From the NCBI GenBank assembly GCA_037200525.1, contig JBBCGG010000001.1:2770501-2834500 (forward strand): DNA of 64,000 nt. The letters run 5' to 3'. This document shows, one piece after another, positions 27,301 to 34,996 of the stretch (within the stretch, counting starts at the first letter, position 1; each line of letters begins with the position of its first letter). The notes beneath the pieces are model-generated. The model did not search any database and was not told where the DNA came from. It was given only the letters and a program-made list of their open reading frames with translations. Origin of the DNA: Methylocella sp. (lineage in GTDB: Bacteria > Pseudomonadota > Alphaproteobacteria > Rhizobiales > Beijerinckiaceae). Made by a program: the position numbers and the translations under genes.

Positions 27301-28062
27301 TTAGGTCGGACTTGTAAATGCGATGGCGAGGCCGGCGCTAAACAGAAGGGCGAGATTGATCGCAAGATCGAAATCCGGGCTCGCGCTCTGCGCGCGCTCC
27401 GCAGCCTCGCCGAGCGGCTCGCCGGCTTTGAGGCTTTGCAGAAATGTTCCGGCTCCGGGAGGCAATCGGCGAACTTCGATGTTGCGCCAGGGCCGCACGA
27501 TCAGCGCGTCTTCGCCGCTCCAATCGTCAAGCGGAGCCAGGGCGATTTCATCGACGTTCATCGCCCAAATGGTGACTGCGGGAAATGGCGAGGCAATGAT
27601 TTCAAGCGAGGGGTGTAACGCGAATCGGAGATCGCCCAAGGCTTCGACAGCGACGCTCGCGAGGGCTACTTGAGACAAAGGCTCAGCGTCGGCGGCGTGA
27701 TAGGCGCGCATTCGCGCGGTCTCGATGCGCGCCACATCGGCGAGATAGACAATTTCGGCTGCCGGTTCGAACGCTGCGATGAAATCCGGGAAGTCATCGC
27801 CATAGACCATCATCATCGGAGAGCGGGGCGGATGCGCCGTGGCGAAGGCGCGCGCCATCGCCTTGAAGAAATCTTCGCCGACGATGCGTTTCGTCGCCGG
27901 AAAACGCGCCTCTAGCGCGCCAATGAGACCAACCATCACATTGTTGCGATAGACGCCGAATCTTTTCTGCGGAATCTGCGCGGTGTGCGAGACGAGGCCG
28001 GACGGCAACGCCAAATCGGAGTCGAGCAGGGCGGCGGCGAATGCGCTTTCTGATGTTTGCAC
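27301..28062 (-). CDS. DUF2063 protein, MNIO partner (BufC/HvfC-like)
   Basis: A 253-residue protein. The N-terminal DUF2063 domain is recognisable by RFGVYRNNVMVGLIGALEAR, FPATKRIVGEDFFKAMARAF and the following AHPPRSP. In characterised MNIO systems such partners bind the precursor leader and present it to the DUF692 enzyme; the older 'DNA-binding' label is not supported. The C-terminal domain is more variable. It begins 24 bases after bufB, in the conserved order A-B-C-D. Confidence 0.9.
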   Translation of the reverse strand: MQTSESAFAAALLDSDLALPSGLVSHTAQIPQKRFGVYRNNVMVGLIGALEARFPATKRIVGEDFFKAMARAFATAHPPRSPMMMVYGDDFPDFIAAFEPAAEIVYLADVARIETARMRAYHAADAEPLSQVALASVAVEALGDLRFALHPSLEIIASPFPAVTIWAMNVDEIALAPLDDWSGEDALIVRPWRNIEVRRLPPGAGTFLQSLKAGEPLGEAAERAQSASPDFDLAINLALLFSAGLAIAFTSPT

Positions 28063-28086
28063 GACGGCTGGATCTCCCTGTGTCGC

Positions 28087-28953
28087 TCACGCGGTCGATT
28101 GCGTCCCGGAGGCGGCTGCGCGATCAAGATGCATTTGCGCCGCCAGGGCTTCATCGCGCAGGGTTGGCCAATCCGGCACGTCATTGTCCCATTCGATCAA
28201 TGTCGGGAGCGGTCCGGCGCGGCGGATAACGCTATCGAAAAGCGCAAAAACATCCTCGATGACCGGCGATCCATGCGCGTCAATGCAGAGAGGCGCGCCC
28301 GCGTCGTCCACCGTCTCGAAGTGACCGGCGAGATGGATTTCGCCAACGCGATCCAGCGGAAATTCGGCAAGATAAGCGCGCGCGTGGGCGCCATGATTGC
28401 GCGTTGAAACGAATACGTTGTTGATGTCGAGCAGCAAGCCGCAGCCGGTTGCGCGCGCGATCTCATTTAAAAAGGCGGTCTCTGGAATGGAGCTCTCGGC
28501 AAAGCGCACGTAAGTCGCGGGATTTTCGAGCAGCATGCGGCGCCCGAGCGCGGTCTGCACCTCGTCGACGTGGGCGATGACGTTCGCCAAGGTCGTCTCC
28601 GTGTAAGGAAGCGGCAAAAGATCGTTGAAAAAAACGCCGTCGTGCGTGGACCAGGCGAGATGTTCCGAAAAGCTCTGCGGCTGATAGCGATCGCAAAGCT
28701 GCTTTAAGCGCGAGAGGTGCGCGCGATCGAGGGGCGCGATAGAGCCAATCGATAGGCCAACGCCATGTACGGACAATGCGTAATCCGCGCGGAGAGCCCG
28801 AAGCTGTGCGTGCGGCAGTCCCCCCGCGCCCATATAATTTTCGGCATGGACCTCGAAAAAGCCGAGCGGCTGATGCGCGGCCGCGATGGCCTCGAAGTGC
28901 TCCGGCTTAATGCCGACGCCGACGCTGGCTGGAAGCTTTGACGGATATGGCAT
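28087..28953 (-). CDS. DUF692 multinuclear non-heme iron oxygenase (BufB-like MNIO)
   Basis: A 288-residue TIM-barrel enzyme of the DUF692/MNIO family, which modifies Cys in peptide precursors. Metal-ligand regions are visible: [68 protein letters not shown] and IEWDNDVPD. The ATG at 28953 gives the family-typical start ([18 protein letters not shown]). It lies downstream of two DUF2282 precursors and upstream of the DUF2063 partner. By analogy to bufferins it should convert core Cys residues to thiooxazole-type heterocycles; that chemistry is inference here. Confidence 0.93.
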   Translation of the reverse strand: MPYPSKLPASVGVGIKPEHFEAIAAAHQPLGFFEVHAENYMGAGGLPHAQLRALRADYALSVHGVGLSIGSIAPLDRAHLSRLKQLCDRYQPQSFSEHLAWSTHDGVFFNDLLPLPYTETTLANVIAHVDEVQTALGRRMLLENPATYVRFAESSIPETAFLNEIARATGCGLLLDINNVFVSTRNHGAHARAYLAEFPLDRVGEIHLAGHFETVDDAGAPLCIDAHGSPVIEDVFALFDSVIRRAGPLPTLIEWDNDVPDWPTLRDEALAAQMHLDRAAASGTQSTA

Positions 28954-28997
28954 AGACTTTGGCCCTCTGCCGCTTTCTTTTGAAACAGGCTTATGAG

Positions 28998-29026
28998 GCG
29001 GGCGCGCGAAATTTCCGCGCGCCCGC
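28998..29026 (-). terminator. GC-rich hairpin between the second precursor and bufB
   Basis: GCGGGCGCGCG and CGCGCGCCCGC form a perfect 11-bp stem with a 7-base loop, 10 bases after the precursor stop. There is no U-run, so it is more likely an attenuator or a 3'-end stabilising stem than a full terminator. Confidence 0.65.
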
Positions 29027-29035
29027 TGAGGCTGA

Positions 29036-29326
29036 TTACATCTTGATGGGGGTCGAGGAGCCCATGCCGTTCGGCGTTTTAATCGTCGTGCATGTTCCCT
29101 TGGGGACCAAGCTCCAGTGCGCGCCGTCATAGTCGATCTTCGACGTGCCGGCGCAGGTAGTCCCAGCGCCGGCGGCGCAATCATTGTGACCCTTTAGCGC
29201 GACGCCAAAGCACTTTTCCTTAGCCGAGCCCGCGTCATCGGCGGAGGCCGGCGCAGCGATAAGCGTGAGCGCCGTGGCGAAAGCGCCCGCAAGCATCGCG
29301 GCCGAGATGTCAGTCTTGGTGACCAT
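29036..29326 (-). CDS. Bufferin-type RiPP precursor, DUF2282 (BufA1-like), proximal to bufB
   Basis: A 96-residue precursor. A signal peptide ([20 protein letters not shown] then TLIAAPASA) precedes a core with four Cys: [31 protein letters not shown] and LVPKGTC. The KCxG...GHNDC...TCAG spacing is the DUF2282 signature. In bufferins the exported modified peptide binds copper in the periplasm. GAGGA precedes the ATG. A strong hairpin separates it from bufB. It is 222 bases from a paralogous precursor of identical length. Confidence 0.92.
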   Translation of the reverse strand: MVTKTDISAAMLAGAFATALTLIAAPASADDAGSAKEKCFGVALKGHNDCAAGAGTTCAGTSKIDYDGAHWSLVPKGTCTTIKTPNGMGSSTPIKM

Positions 29327-29503
29327 GATTATGTCCTCTATCCAAACAAGACCCGCAGCATAGAAGGAACAATTTCTCTTGGCATCAGGCGTTCGCATAA
29401 GTCAGCGGCACTCGCGGCTCCATACGAGCTTCCCGCAAAAGCCTCGGCACGCGATCGTAAATCGCCCCCCGTCAAAGATCAGATCAAACGGCTGACATCA
29501 TAA

Positions 29504-29531
29504 GAGGCGCGCGGAAAACGCCACGCGCCTC
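29504..29531 (-). terminator. Hairpin between the two bufferin precursors
   Basis: GAGGCGCG and CGCGCCTC form a perfect 8-bp stem around a 12-base loop, 16 bases after the stop of the first precursor gene. It parallels the hairpin after the second precursor and probably limits readthrough or protects the upstream mRNA. Confidence 0.5.
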
Positions 29532-29547
29532 GAGACCGGTTTGGCGA

Positions 29548-29838
29548 TTAGGTCGGCGACAGCGAGCCGGCGCCCTTCGGGGTTTTGATCGTGTCGCAAG
29601 TGCCCTTGGCGACGTATTTCCAAGCATTGCCCTGATAGTCAGCCTTTGCGGTGCCGGCGCAAGAGGTGCCAGCGCCAGCCTTGCAATCATTGTGGCCCGC
29701 GAGTGAAATGCCGTAGCACTTATCTTTATCGGGCTGCGGCGCGACCGGGCCGGCGGAAGCCGGGGCTGCGAGAAGCGTGAGCGCTGTGGCGAAAGCGCCG
29801 GCAAGCGTGGCTGCGGATATCTGGGTCTTGGTGATCAT
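29548..29838 (-). CDS. Bufferin-type RiPP precursor, DUF2282 (BufA1-like), promoter-proximal copy
   Basis: A 96-residue paralogue of the precursor at 29036-29326. The signal part ([20 protein letters not shown]) is nearly the same. The linker differs ([11 protein letters not shown]), and the four core Cys are conserved in [30 protein letters not shown] and VAKGTC. The ribosome-site region GGATAGAGGA before the ATG is shared with the other copy. It is the first gene after the divergent sigma-type promoter, so it should be the most highly transcribed member. Confidence 0.92.
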   Translation of the reverse strand: MITKTQISAATLAGAFATALTLLAAPASAGPVAPQPDKDKCYGISLAGHNDCKAGAGTSCAGTAKADYQGNAWKYVAKGTCDTIKTPKGAGSLSPT

Positions 29839-29939
29839 GGCTATTTCCTCTATCCAAACGATATTCGCGGTGCAGCGGAGCGATCCTGTTTGGTCTCGCC
29901 CTGCGGTAGGCTTGGACGCATCCGTCCTACGCCCATTTC

Positions 29940-29965
29940 TTCGCGGCATTGAGGGCTGGCGTTAC
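29940..29965 (-). promoter_or_regulatory. ECF-sigma promoter of the bufferin operon
   Basis: On the reverse strand GTAACG (29965-29960) is followed after 16 bases by CGAA (29943-29940). The same motif with the same spacing stands in front of the divergent sigma gene. As I recall, Caulobacter SigF promoters carry GTAACC and CGAA, so the match is meaningful. The leader to the first precursor would be about 95 bases. Confidence 0.78.
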
Positions 29966-30022
29966 GCATCTTGAGTTTTTTCTTCCATAACGAAAAAGTG
30001 ATGCGCCAACGCCTTTTGAGAT

Positions 30023-30048
30023 GTAACGCCGCTGCTGCGGCTGCCGAA
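30023..30048 (+). promoter_or_regulatory. ECF-sigma autoregulated promoter of the sigma/anti-sigma pair
   Basis: GTAACG (30023-30028), 16 bases, CGAA (30045-30048), identical in sequence and spacing to the reverse-strand promoter of the bufferin operon. It implies the sigma factor transcribes its own gene. It also places the transcript start near 30055, which argues against the TTG at 30053 as start codon. Confidence 0.78.
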
Positions 30049-30067
30049 ACGATTGAGTGGGACGCGC

Positions 30068-30625
30068 GTGCGCGACGGTAATCCAGAAAAGGAATGGGCT
30101 GTGCTGATGCGCGCCGGCAATGCGGGCGATGCAGATTGTTATCAGCGATTGCTGCGCGAGCTGACGCCGCCGCTTCGGTCATTTGCGGCCAGGGGGCTTG
30201 CTCGCGCCGGAATGGCGACGACCGATGCGGAGGACATCGTCCAGGAGACCCTGCTTGCGGTTCATCTCAAGCGTCAAACCTGGGATGAGAATGCTCCGCT
30301 TGCGCCTTGGCTTTTCGCGATAGCGCGCCACAAAGTCATTGATGCGCTGCGTCGCCGCGGCCGCCGGGTGGAGGTTTCGATCGATGATTTCGTGGAGGTG
30401 CTGGGCGTTGCCGATGATCAACTGACTTCAATCGTCGCCGATGTCGATCGTCACCTCGAGTGCCTGCCGAGCGGACAGCGCAATGTCGTTAGATTCATTG
30501 CAGTCGAAGGCGCTTCGATTGATCAAGCCGCCGCCCTTCTTTCGATGAGCAACGGGGCAGTCCGCGTGGCTCTGCATCGTGGGCTTGCGACGCTCGCCGC
30601 CAAATTCCGGAGCACCGACTCGTGA
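30068..30625 (+). CDS. ECF sigma factor, SigF-like, controlling the bufferin locus
   Basis: About 185 residues. Region 2 reads YQRLLRELTPPLRSFAARGL, TDAEDIVQETLLAVHLKRQ and APWLFAIARHKVIDALRRRG. Region 4 reads ECLPSGQRNVVRFIAVEGAS and AAALLSMSNGAVRVALHRGL. The start is uncertain: GTG at 30068 is my choice because the mapped promoter excludes the TTG at 30053; a GTG at 30101 with AAGGA upstream is another option. The anti-sigma gene overlaps its stop. The pairing with a DUF1109 anti-sigma is that of Caulobacter SigF-NrsF. Confidence 0.9.
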   Translation: MRDGNPEKEWAVLMRAGNAGDADCYQRLLRELTPPLRSFAARGLARAGMATTDAEDIVQETLLAVHLKRQTWDENAPLAPWLFAIARHKVIDALRRRGRRVEVSIDDFVEVLGVADDQLTSIVADVDRHLECLPSGQRNVVRFIAVEGASIDQAAALLSMSNGAVRVALHRGLATLAAKFRSTDS

Positions 30626-31257
30626 AGACCGCTGACCTCATTCGCGCCCTTTCCGCCGACAAGGTTGTTTCGCCTTCGCCCCGGCGCGCCCTGGCGCTCG
30701 CTTTGACGCCGGGCGTTGCAATCGCGCTTTGCTTTTATTTTGGGATTGTGGGCCTCAGGCCGCATTTCCTGACGCTGCTCGGCGAGCCGAGGTTGCTTTT
30801 CAAGGTTTGCCTGACGGCGTTGTTCGTCGCGCTCTCCGCAATGCTCGTCTTGCGCGTCGCGCGCCCTGGGGCCGACGCGCAAAGCCCCGCTCGTCTTATG
30901 GCGATCGCACCCGCTTTGCTGGCGATTGCCGTCGTGGCCGAACTTTTTGCCGTTCCCGCTGCGCACTGGAGCCATCAGATGATCGGAAGTAATTCGATGT
31001 TCTGCATGAAGACCATACCTTTCCTGGCCTTGGCTCCGCTTGTCGGCATTCTGATCGCCTTGCGCAATGGCGCTCCAGAACGTCCCGCGCTGGCTGGCGC
31101 GGTCGCTGGACTTTTCGCCGGCGCGATCGGCGCGCTGCTTTATGCGACGCATTGCCCTGATGATTCGCCGCTGTTCGTCGCGGTGTGGTATTCCTTGGCC
31201 ATCGCCATCGTCACTGCGATTGGCGCAGCAGTAGGGTCGCGGCTGTTGCGGTGGTGA
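30622..31257 (+). CDS. NrsF-like anti-sigma factor, DUF1109
   Basis: A 211-residue inner-membrane protein with about six hydrophobic helices after a short cytoplasmic start (MKTADLIRALSADKVV). Two Cys sit at conserved-looking places, SMFCMKTIPFLALAP and ATHCPDDSPLF. In Caulobacter NrsF, two Cys are needed to sense metals and release SigF. The GTG start overlaps the sigma stop by 4 bases (GTGA). It divides the sigma operon from an Ada-like fragment on the other strand. Confidence 0.9.
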   Translation: MKTADLIRALSADKVVSPSPRRALALALTPGVAIALCFYFGIVGLRPHFLTLLGEPRLLFKVCLTALFVALSAMLVLRVARPGADAQSPARLMAIAPALLAIAVVAELFAVPAAHWSHQMIGSNSMFCMKTIPFLALAPLVGILIALRNGAPERPALAGAVAGLFAGAIGALLYATHCPDDSPLFVAVWYSLAIAIVTAIGAAVGSRLLRW

Positions 31258-31276
31258 TGGCCTCAAAGCTCATGCT

Positions 31277-31822
31277 TTATTGACGTGTTCGCGCCTTGCT
31301 TTCTATTTCAAGCAAGGCGCGTTTGCGATGGACGCCTCCGCCGTAGCCGGAGAGAGCGCCGTTATGCCCAATCACGCGATGGCACGGTATCGCAATCGCT
31401 ATCGGGTTGGCGGCGCATGCGTTAGCGACGGCGCGGACAGATTTTGGCGATCCGATCCGCTTGGCGATTTCGGTATAGCTCGCCGTTTTGCCCGCCGGGA
31501 TCGCTCGCACCGCCTCCCAAACGCGCTGCTGGAACGCCGTGCCGCGCACATCAAGCGGAAGATCGACACCAACTGCAGGCGTCTCCGCAAGGCCGACTAC
31601 CTTCGCGAACAAATCCTCGAAATCCCCATCAGCGGCGGCCAGTTTGGCTCGCGGAAAATAGTCGCCAAGTTCGCGAATAAGCTCCTCCTTGGCGTCGCCG
31701 ACAAGAATTGCGCAGACGCCGCGCTCGCTGCGCGCGACCAGGATTGAACCGAGGGAGCATTCGCCGACGGCAAAGCGGATGTCCTCATTGGCGCCGCCGG
31801 CGCGACAGGAGGTGGGTTTCAT
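31277..31822 (-). CDS. Methylated-DNA--cysteine methyltransferase, C-terminal remnant of Ada
   Basis: A 181-residue protein containing a complete MGMT module: FQQRVWEAVRAIPAGKTASY, RAVANACAANPIAIAIPCHR and the active-site PCHRVIG. The start MKPTSCRAGGANEDIRFAVG is not an Ogt start; it matches the hinge between the AraC-type and MGMT domains of Ada. Upstream in the same frame the bases still read KFYATPNAVLG, a typical Ada AraC-domain end, and then hit a TGA. The zinc and HTH domains are therefore missing. The repair domain may still work; regulation of an Ada type is lost. Confidence 0.85.
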   Translation of the reverse strand: MKPTSCRAGGANEDIRFAVGECSLGSILVARSERGVCAILVGDAKEELIRELGDYFPRAKLAAADGDFEDLFAKVVGLAETPAVGVDLPLDVRGTAFQQRVWEAVRAIPAGKTASYTEIAKRIGSPKSVRAVANACAANPIAIAIPCHRVIGHNGALSGYGGGVHRKRALLEIESKARTRQ

Positions 31823-32052
31823 GCCAAGAACCGCGTTGGGGGTCGCGTAAAATTTTCGGTCGAGCGCTGCGCACTGAGCATGGCGTTGACCTTCGTTAGC
31901 TCATGTCCAATTTACATCCCGCCAATGCGACGGAGCCCAAGGCGTCCCGCACTCCGGCTCTCGCGCTTTCAAATCAAGAATATTGGCGGCTGCAGAGATC
32001 GAATATATCATATGGCCCGGCGAGACCCCGAATGCGGGAGGTTCGAAGCGCC

Positions 32053-32466
32053 ATGCCCCATCTGGACCGGGTCCTCGAAACGGCGCTTTATGTCGACGAT
32101 CTTGATCGTGCGGCCGAATTTTACGCCAATGTTCTTGAACTTCGGCAGCTATATCGGGACGATCGGCTGCAGGCTTTCTCGGTCGGCGGCCAGAGCGTGC
32201 TGCTCCTGTTTCGGCGCGGCGCGTCGCTTGAAACGACCCGCCTGCCGGGCGGGACGATTCCACCTCATGATGGCTGCGGTCCGTTGCACATCGCCTTCGC
32301 TATGGCGGCCAAGGATCTGCCAGCCTGGGAGGCAAAACTGCGTCAGCGCGAAATCGCGATTGAAGGCTGCACTGAATGGCCGCGCGGCGGCCACAGCATC
32401 TATTTTCGCGATCCGGATGGGCACCTCGTGGAGCTCGCCACGCCCGGTTTGTGGGAGATTTATTGA
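32053..32466 (+). CDS. VOC family protein
   Basis: A 137-residue vicinal-oxygen-chelate protein. It has HLDRVLETALYVDDLDRAAE, FYANVLELRQLYRDDRLQAF, GPLHIAFAMAAKDLPAWEAK and ends HSIYFRDPDGHLVELATPGL. The His and Glu metal positions are retained. GGGAGG lies 11 bases upstream of the ATG at 32053; a longer frame from 31903 lacks VOC-like sequence at its start. Its specific substrate is unknown. Confidence 0.83.
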   Translation: MPHLDRVLETALYVDDLDRAAEFYANVLELRQLYRDDRLQAFSVGGQSVLLLFRRGASLETTRLPGGTIPPHDGCGPLHIAFAMAAKDLPAWEAKLRQREIAIEGCTEWPRGGHSIYFRDPDGHLVELATPGLWEIY

Positions 32467-32551
32467 TCTGCGACGCGCCGCAAGCCGGGCGCCCGAACAA
32501 GCGCCTCCGCGCACCCCGGCGACGCCAAGCGCTGAGGTCACGCTCTGCTGT

Positions 32552-33160
32552 TTAGCGCATGACGATCAAATATTTTACGACGTCTTCGAGGTCGCGGATG
32601 TCTTCCTCGATCCGATGATCGCCGCGGCTTTCTGATCCGTGGAAGATGCCGTCGAGATGCAAGCCGATCAGCCGCGCCATTTTCGGTGCGTCGACAGGGC
32701 GAAACGCCCCCATTCGGATGCCGCGCCGCAGCGCGTCCTCGAGCAGCTCTCTTTCACGGCGATAGAAACCCGACACCAATTCATCCACCTCCGGCTTCCG
32801 CATGCCGAAGGCCGCGTAATCGGCCATCACCTTCACCATGCGGGCGATTACGGGCGTCAGCGTCGTGTGCGCATCGAGCCAAGCCATGATGACGGAGAGA
32901 GGATCTTCGAGTTCGCGTTGGCGCTCCTCGAAGGCCGCGACCAACTGATCGATCGCATATTCGAGCGCGCACCTGAAGAGATGATCTTTCGAATCGAAGT
33001 AGTGATAGATCAAGCCGACGTTTATTCCACACTGGACCGCGATCTCGCGAACGGTGACGATGCTATAGTGGCGCTTCGTGAACAATTGAAGCGCCTCGTC
33101 CAGGATCAGTTCGCGCCGCTTGGCGGGATTGAGGCGTTGTCGCAGCGCCTTCGCAATCAT
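32552..33160 (-). CDS. TetR/AcrR family transcriptional regulator
   Basis: A 202-residue regulator. The N-terminal HTH is RELILDEALQLFTKRHYSIV followed by TVREIAVQCGINVGLIYHYF and DSKDHLF. The C-terminal ligand domain is unassigned. It is divergent, across 425 bases, from an FMN monooxygenase/flavin reductase pair, and the gap holds a TetR-style palindrome. I infer it controls that pair. Confidence 0.9.
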   Translation of the reverse strand: MIAKALRQRLNPAKRRELILDEALQLFTKRHYSIVTVREIAVQCGINVGLIYHYFDSKDHLFRCALEYAIDQLVAAFEERQRELEDPLSVIMAWLDAHTTLTPVIARMVKVMADYAAFGMRKPEVDELVSGFYRRERELLEDALRRGIRMGAFRPVDAPKMARLIGLHLDGIFHGSESRGDHRIEEDIRDLEDVVKYLIVMR

Positions 33161-33586
33161 GCCTTGACCTTTCCGCTATTCGCGCCGGGACCGCGTTCGT
33201 GTCCGCCGCATATAATCGAGATGCCTTTCCGCGCGCGAGGCTCATGATATTCTGCGCAAAAACCGGGCATCATCTCTCATTATCCAAGTAGTTTTGGCTC
33301 CAGGCCTGCATTGTCCGAATGCTTTTGCGCATATTTTGGATTTCCCTGGAAAACCGATTGCGAAGCTTATTAAGCTAGCGTTTAATAAGGGCGTCGTCTG
33401 GAGAAATTTTTAACCAATCGTGTTTCGAACGCTCTCTCTCACGCAGTTCCCGGCGTCTCCGCGATTTCGCGACGAACGCCAGATGACGCGCCGCTTCCCT
33501 CTTTCGAGGCCGCCCGCCAAAGCTGCCTGCGCCGATGATTGCGCAGGGCCGGGCGGAATGCTGACTAAGCACCAAAGGATAGATCG
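33161..33586. other. Divergent regulatory region between tetR and the monooxygenase gene
   Basis: About 425 bases. The only pattern I can support is the palindrome at 33366-33389, listed separately. No small gene was recognised. Confidence 0.4.
33366..33389 (+). promoter_or_regulatory. Candidate TetR operator palindrome
   Basis: CTTATTAA (33366-33373) and TTAATAAG (33382-33389) are perfect 8-base inverted arms around 8 bases. The AT-rich dyad stands out in GC-rich DNA and lies between the tetR gene and the monooxygenase it probably regulates. Confidence 0.6.
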
Positions 33587-34900
33587 ATGACCGCCAAACG
33601 CTTCCACCTTGCGTGGTTTATGAACTTCACGCCGGACGAATGGCGCGAGCCATTCGGCAATGGCGGGCTGCCGTGGGATGGGCAGTTTTATATAGAAATG
33701 GCGCGCACCCTCGAACGCGCCTGCTTCGATTACATCATGATCGAGGACAAACTGATGGTTCCCGAAACTTTTGGCGGATCTTCGGAAGCCGCGTTGAAGA
33801 ACGCGATGATGGCGCCAAAACACGATCCGGCGCCGCTCGCCACGGCGATGGGCATGGCGACGTCCCGCCTCGGCGTGGTGGCGACGATGTCGACGCTCGC
33901 CTATCCGCCGTTTCTTCTCGCGCGTTTATCTTCGACCATCGACAGCCTGACGCGCGGACGCTTCGGCTGGAATATCGTCACCAGCGCCGAGGATCTTTCG
34001 GCGCAGAATTTTGGTCTCGATAAGTTGCCCGCAAGGGAATTACGCTATGAAATGGCCGACGAATATATGGAGGTCGTCAAAAAACTTTTCGACTCATGGG
34101 ACTCTGACGCCGTAGTTTTCGACCGCGAACGCGGCGTCTACGCCGACCATACCAAGGTCCGCACCATCAATCACAACGGCAAGTTCTTCAAATGCCGCGG
34201 CCCGCTTAACACAGTCCCATCGCCGCAGGGACGCCCCGTCTTTGTGCAGGCCGGCGCATCTCCAAGAGGGCGAGACTTCGCCGCGCGCAACGCCGATTCG
34301 ATCATCTCCGTCGCCAACGGCGTCGCAAGCATGAAGGCGTTTCGCGAGGACATCCGGGCTCGCGCCATAGCGGCGGGCCGCGATCCCGACGACATCAAGA
34401 TTTTGTTCTGCATTACGCCGACGCTTGGCGAGACCGAGCAGGACGCATATGACAAACATCAGCGCATGCTGACGTCTACCCATTTCATCAACGATGTTCT
34501 GGCCTCGATCTCAGCCATCACCGAAATCGACTTCGCGCAGTTCGATCTCGACGCTCCGCTGCCGAAAAAACTGGTCACCAATGGCGAGCAGGGCACGCTC
34601 GACAAGTTTCAGGAATGGGGCAGCGGCAAGACTTTGCGCGAACTGGTCGTGGGAGGCGCGGGCGGCCTCGTCTCGTCGGTGGAGCTGATAGGCACGCCAG
34701 ATCAGGTCGCCGATCGCATGGGGGAGATAATGGAGGAGGTCGGCGGCGATGGTTTCCTGATCACCACCCCAGTCCTGCGCGTCAGCCGCCGCTACATCGT
34801 CGAGATTGCGGACGGTCTGGTTCCCGCCCTTCAGCGCCGGGGGCTCGCTCGTACCGCTTACGCTCACGAAACATTGCGGGACAATCTCCGGGATTTCTGA
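33587..34900 (+). CDS. NtaA/SnaA/DmoA-type FMN-dependent monooxygenase
   Basis: A 437-residue luciferase-like monooxygenase of the nitrilotriacetate monooxygenase component A group. Family features include FHLAWFMNFTPDEWREPFGN, FYIEMARTLERACFDYIMIE, TMSTLAYPPFLLARLSSTID, RGRFGWNIVTSAEDLSAQNF and VQAGASPRGRDFAARNAD. These enzymes use FMNH2 from a separate reductase to attack sulfur- or nitrogen-containing organics. A reductase gene follows 96 bases downstream. The natural substrate cannot be read from the sequence. Confidence 0.93.
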   Translation: MTAKRFHLAWFMNFTPDEWREPFGNGGLPWDGQFYIEMARTLERACFDYIMIEDKLMVPETFGGSSEAALKNAMMAPKHDPAPLATAMGMATSRLGVVATMSTLAYPPFLLARLSSTIDSLTRGRFGWNIVTSAEDLSAQNFGLDKLPARELRYEMADEYMEVVKKLFDSWDSDAVVFDRERGVYADHTKVRTINHNGKFFKCRGPLNTVPSPQGRPVFVQAGASPRGRDFAARNADSIISVANGVASMKAFREDIRARAIAAGRDPDDIKILFCITPTLGETEQDAYDKHQRMLTSTHFINDVLASISAITEIDFAQFDLDAPLPKKLVTNGEQGTLDKFQEWGSGKTLRELVVGGAGGLVSSVELIGTPDQVADRMGEIMEEVGGDGFLITTPVLRVSRRYIVEIADGLVPALQRRGLARTAYAHETLRDNLRDF

Positions 34901-34996
34901 TCTCGATAATCGCACGCGCCCGCGCCGCGAGTCCGTTCGCGGCAGGGCAGGTTCGCAATTCGGCAAGCCCGACTCCACATTGAAATGGAGGAGACC

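Noticed and set aside
29355-29383. GGAAC followed by CGTT upstream of the bufferin precursor region
   Set aside because: The spacer is 19 bases and it points the wrong way relative to the nearby genes, so it does not fit the EcfG consensus.
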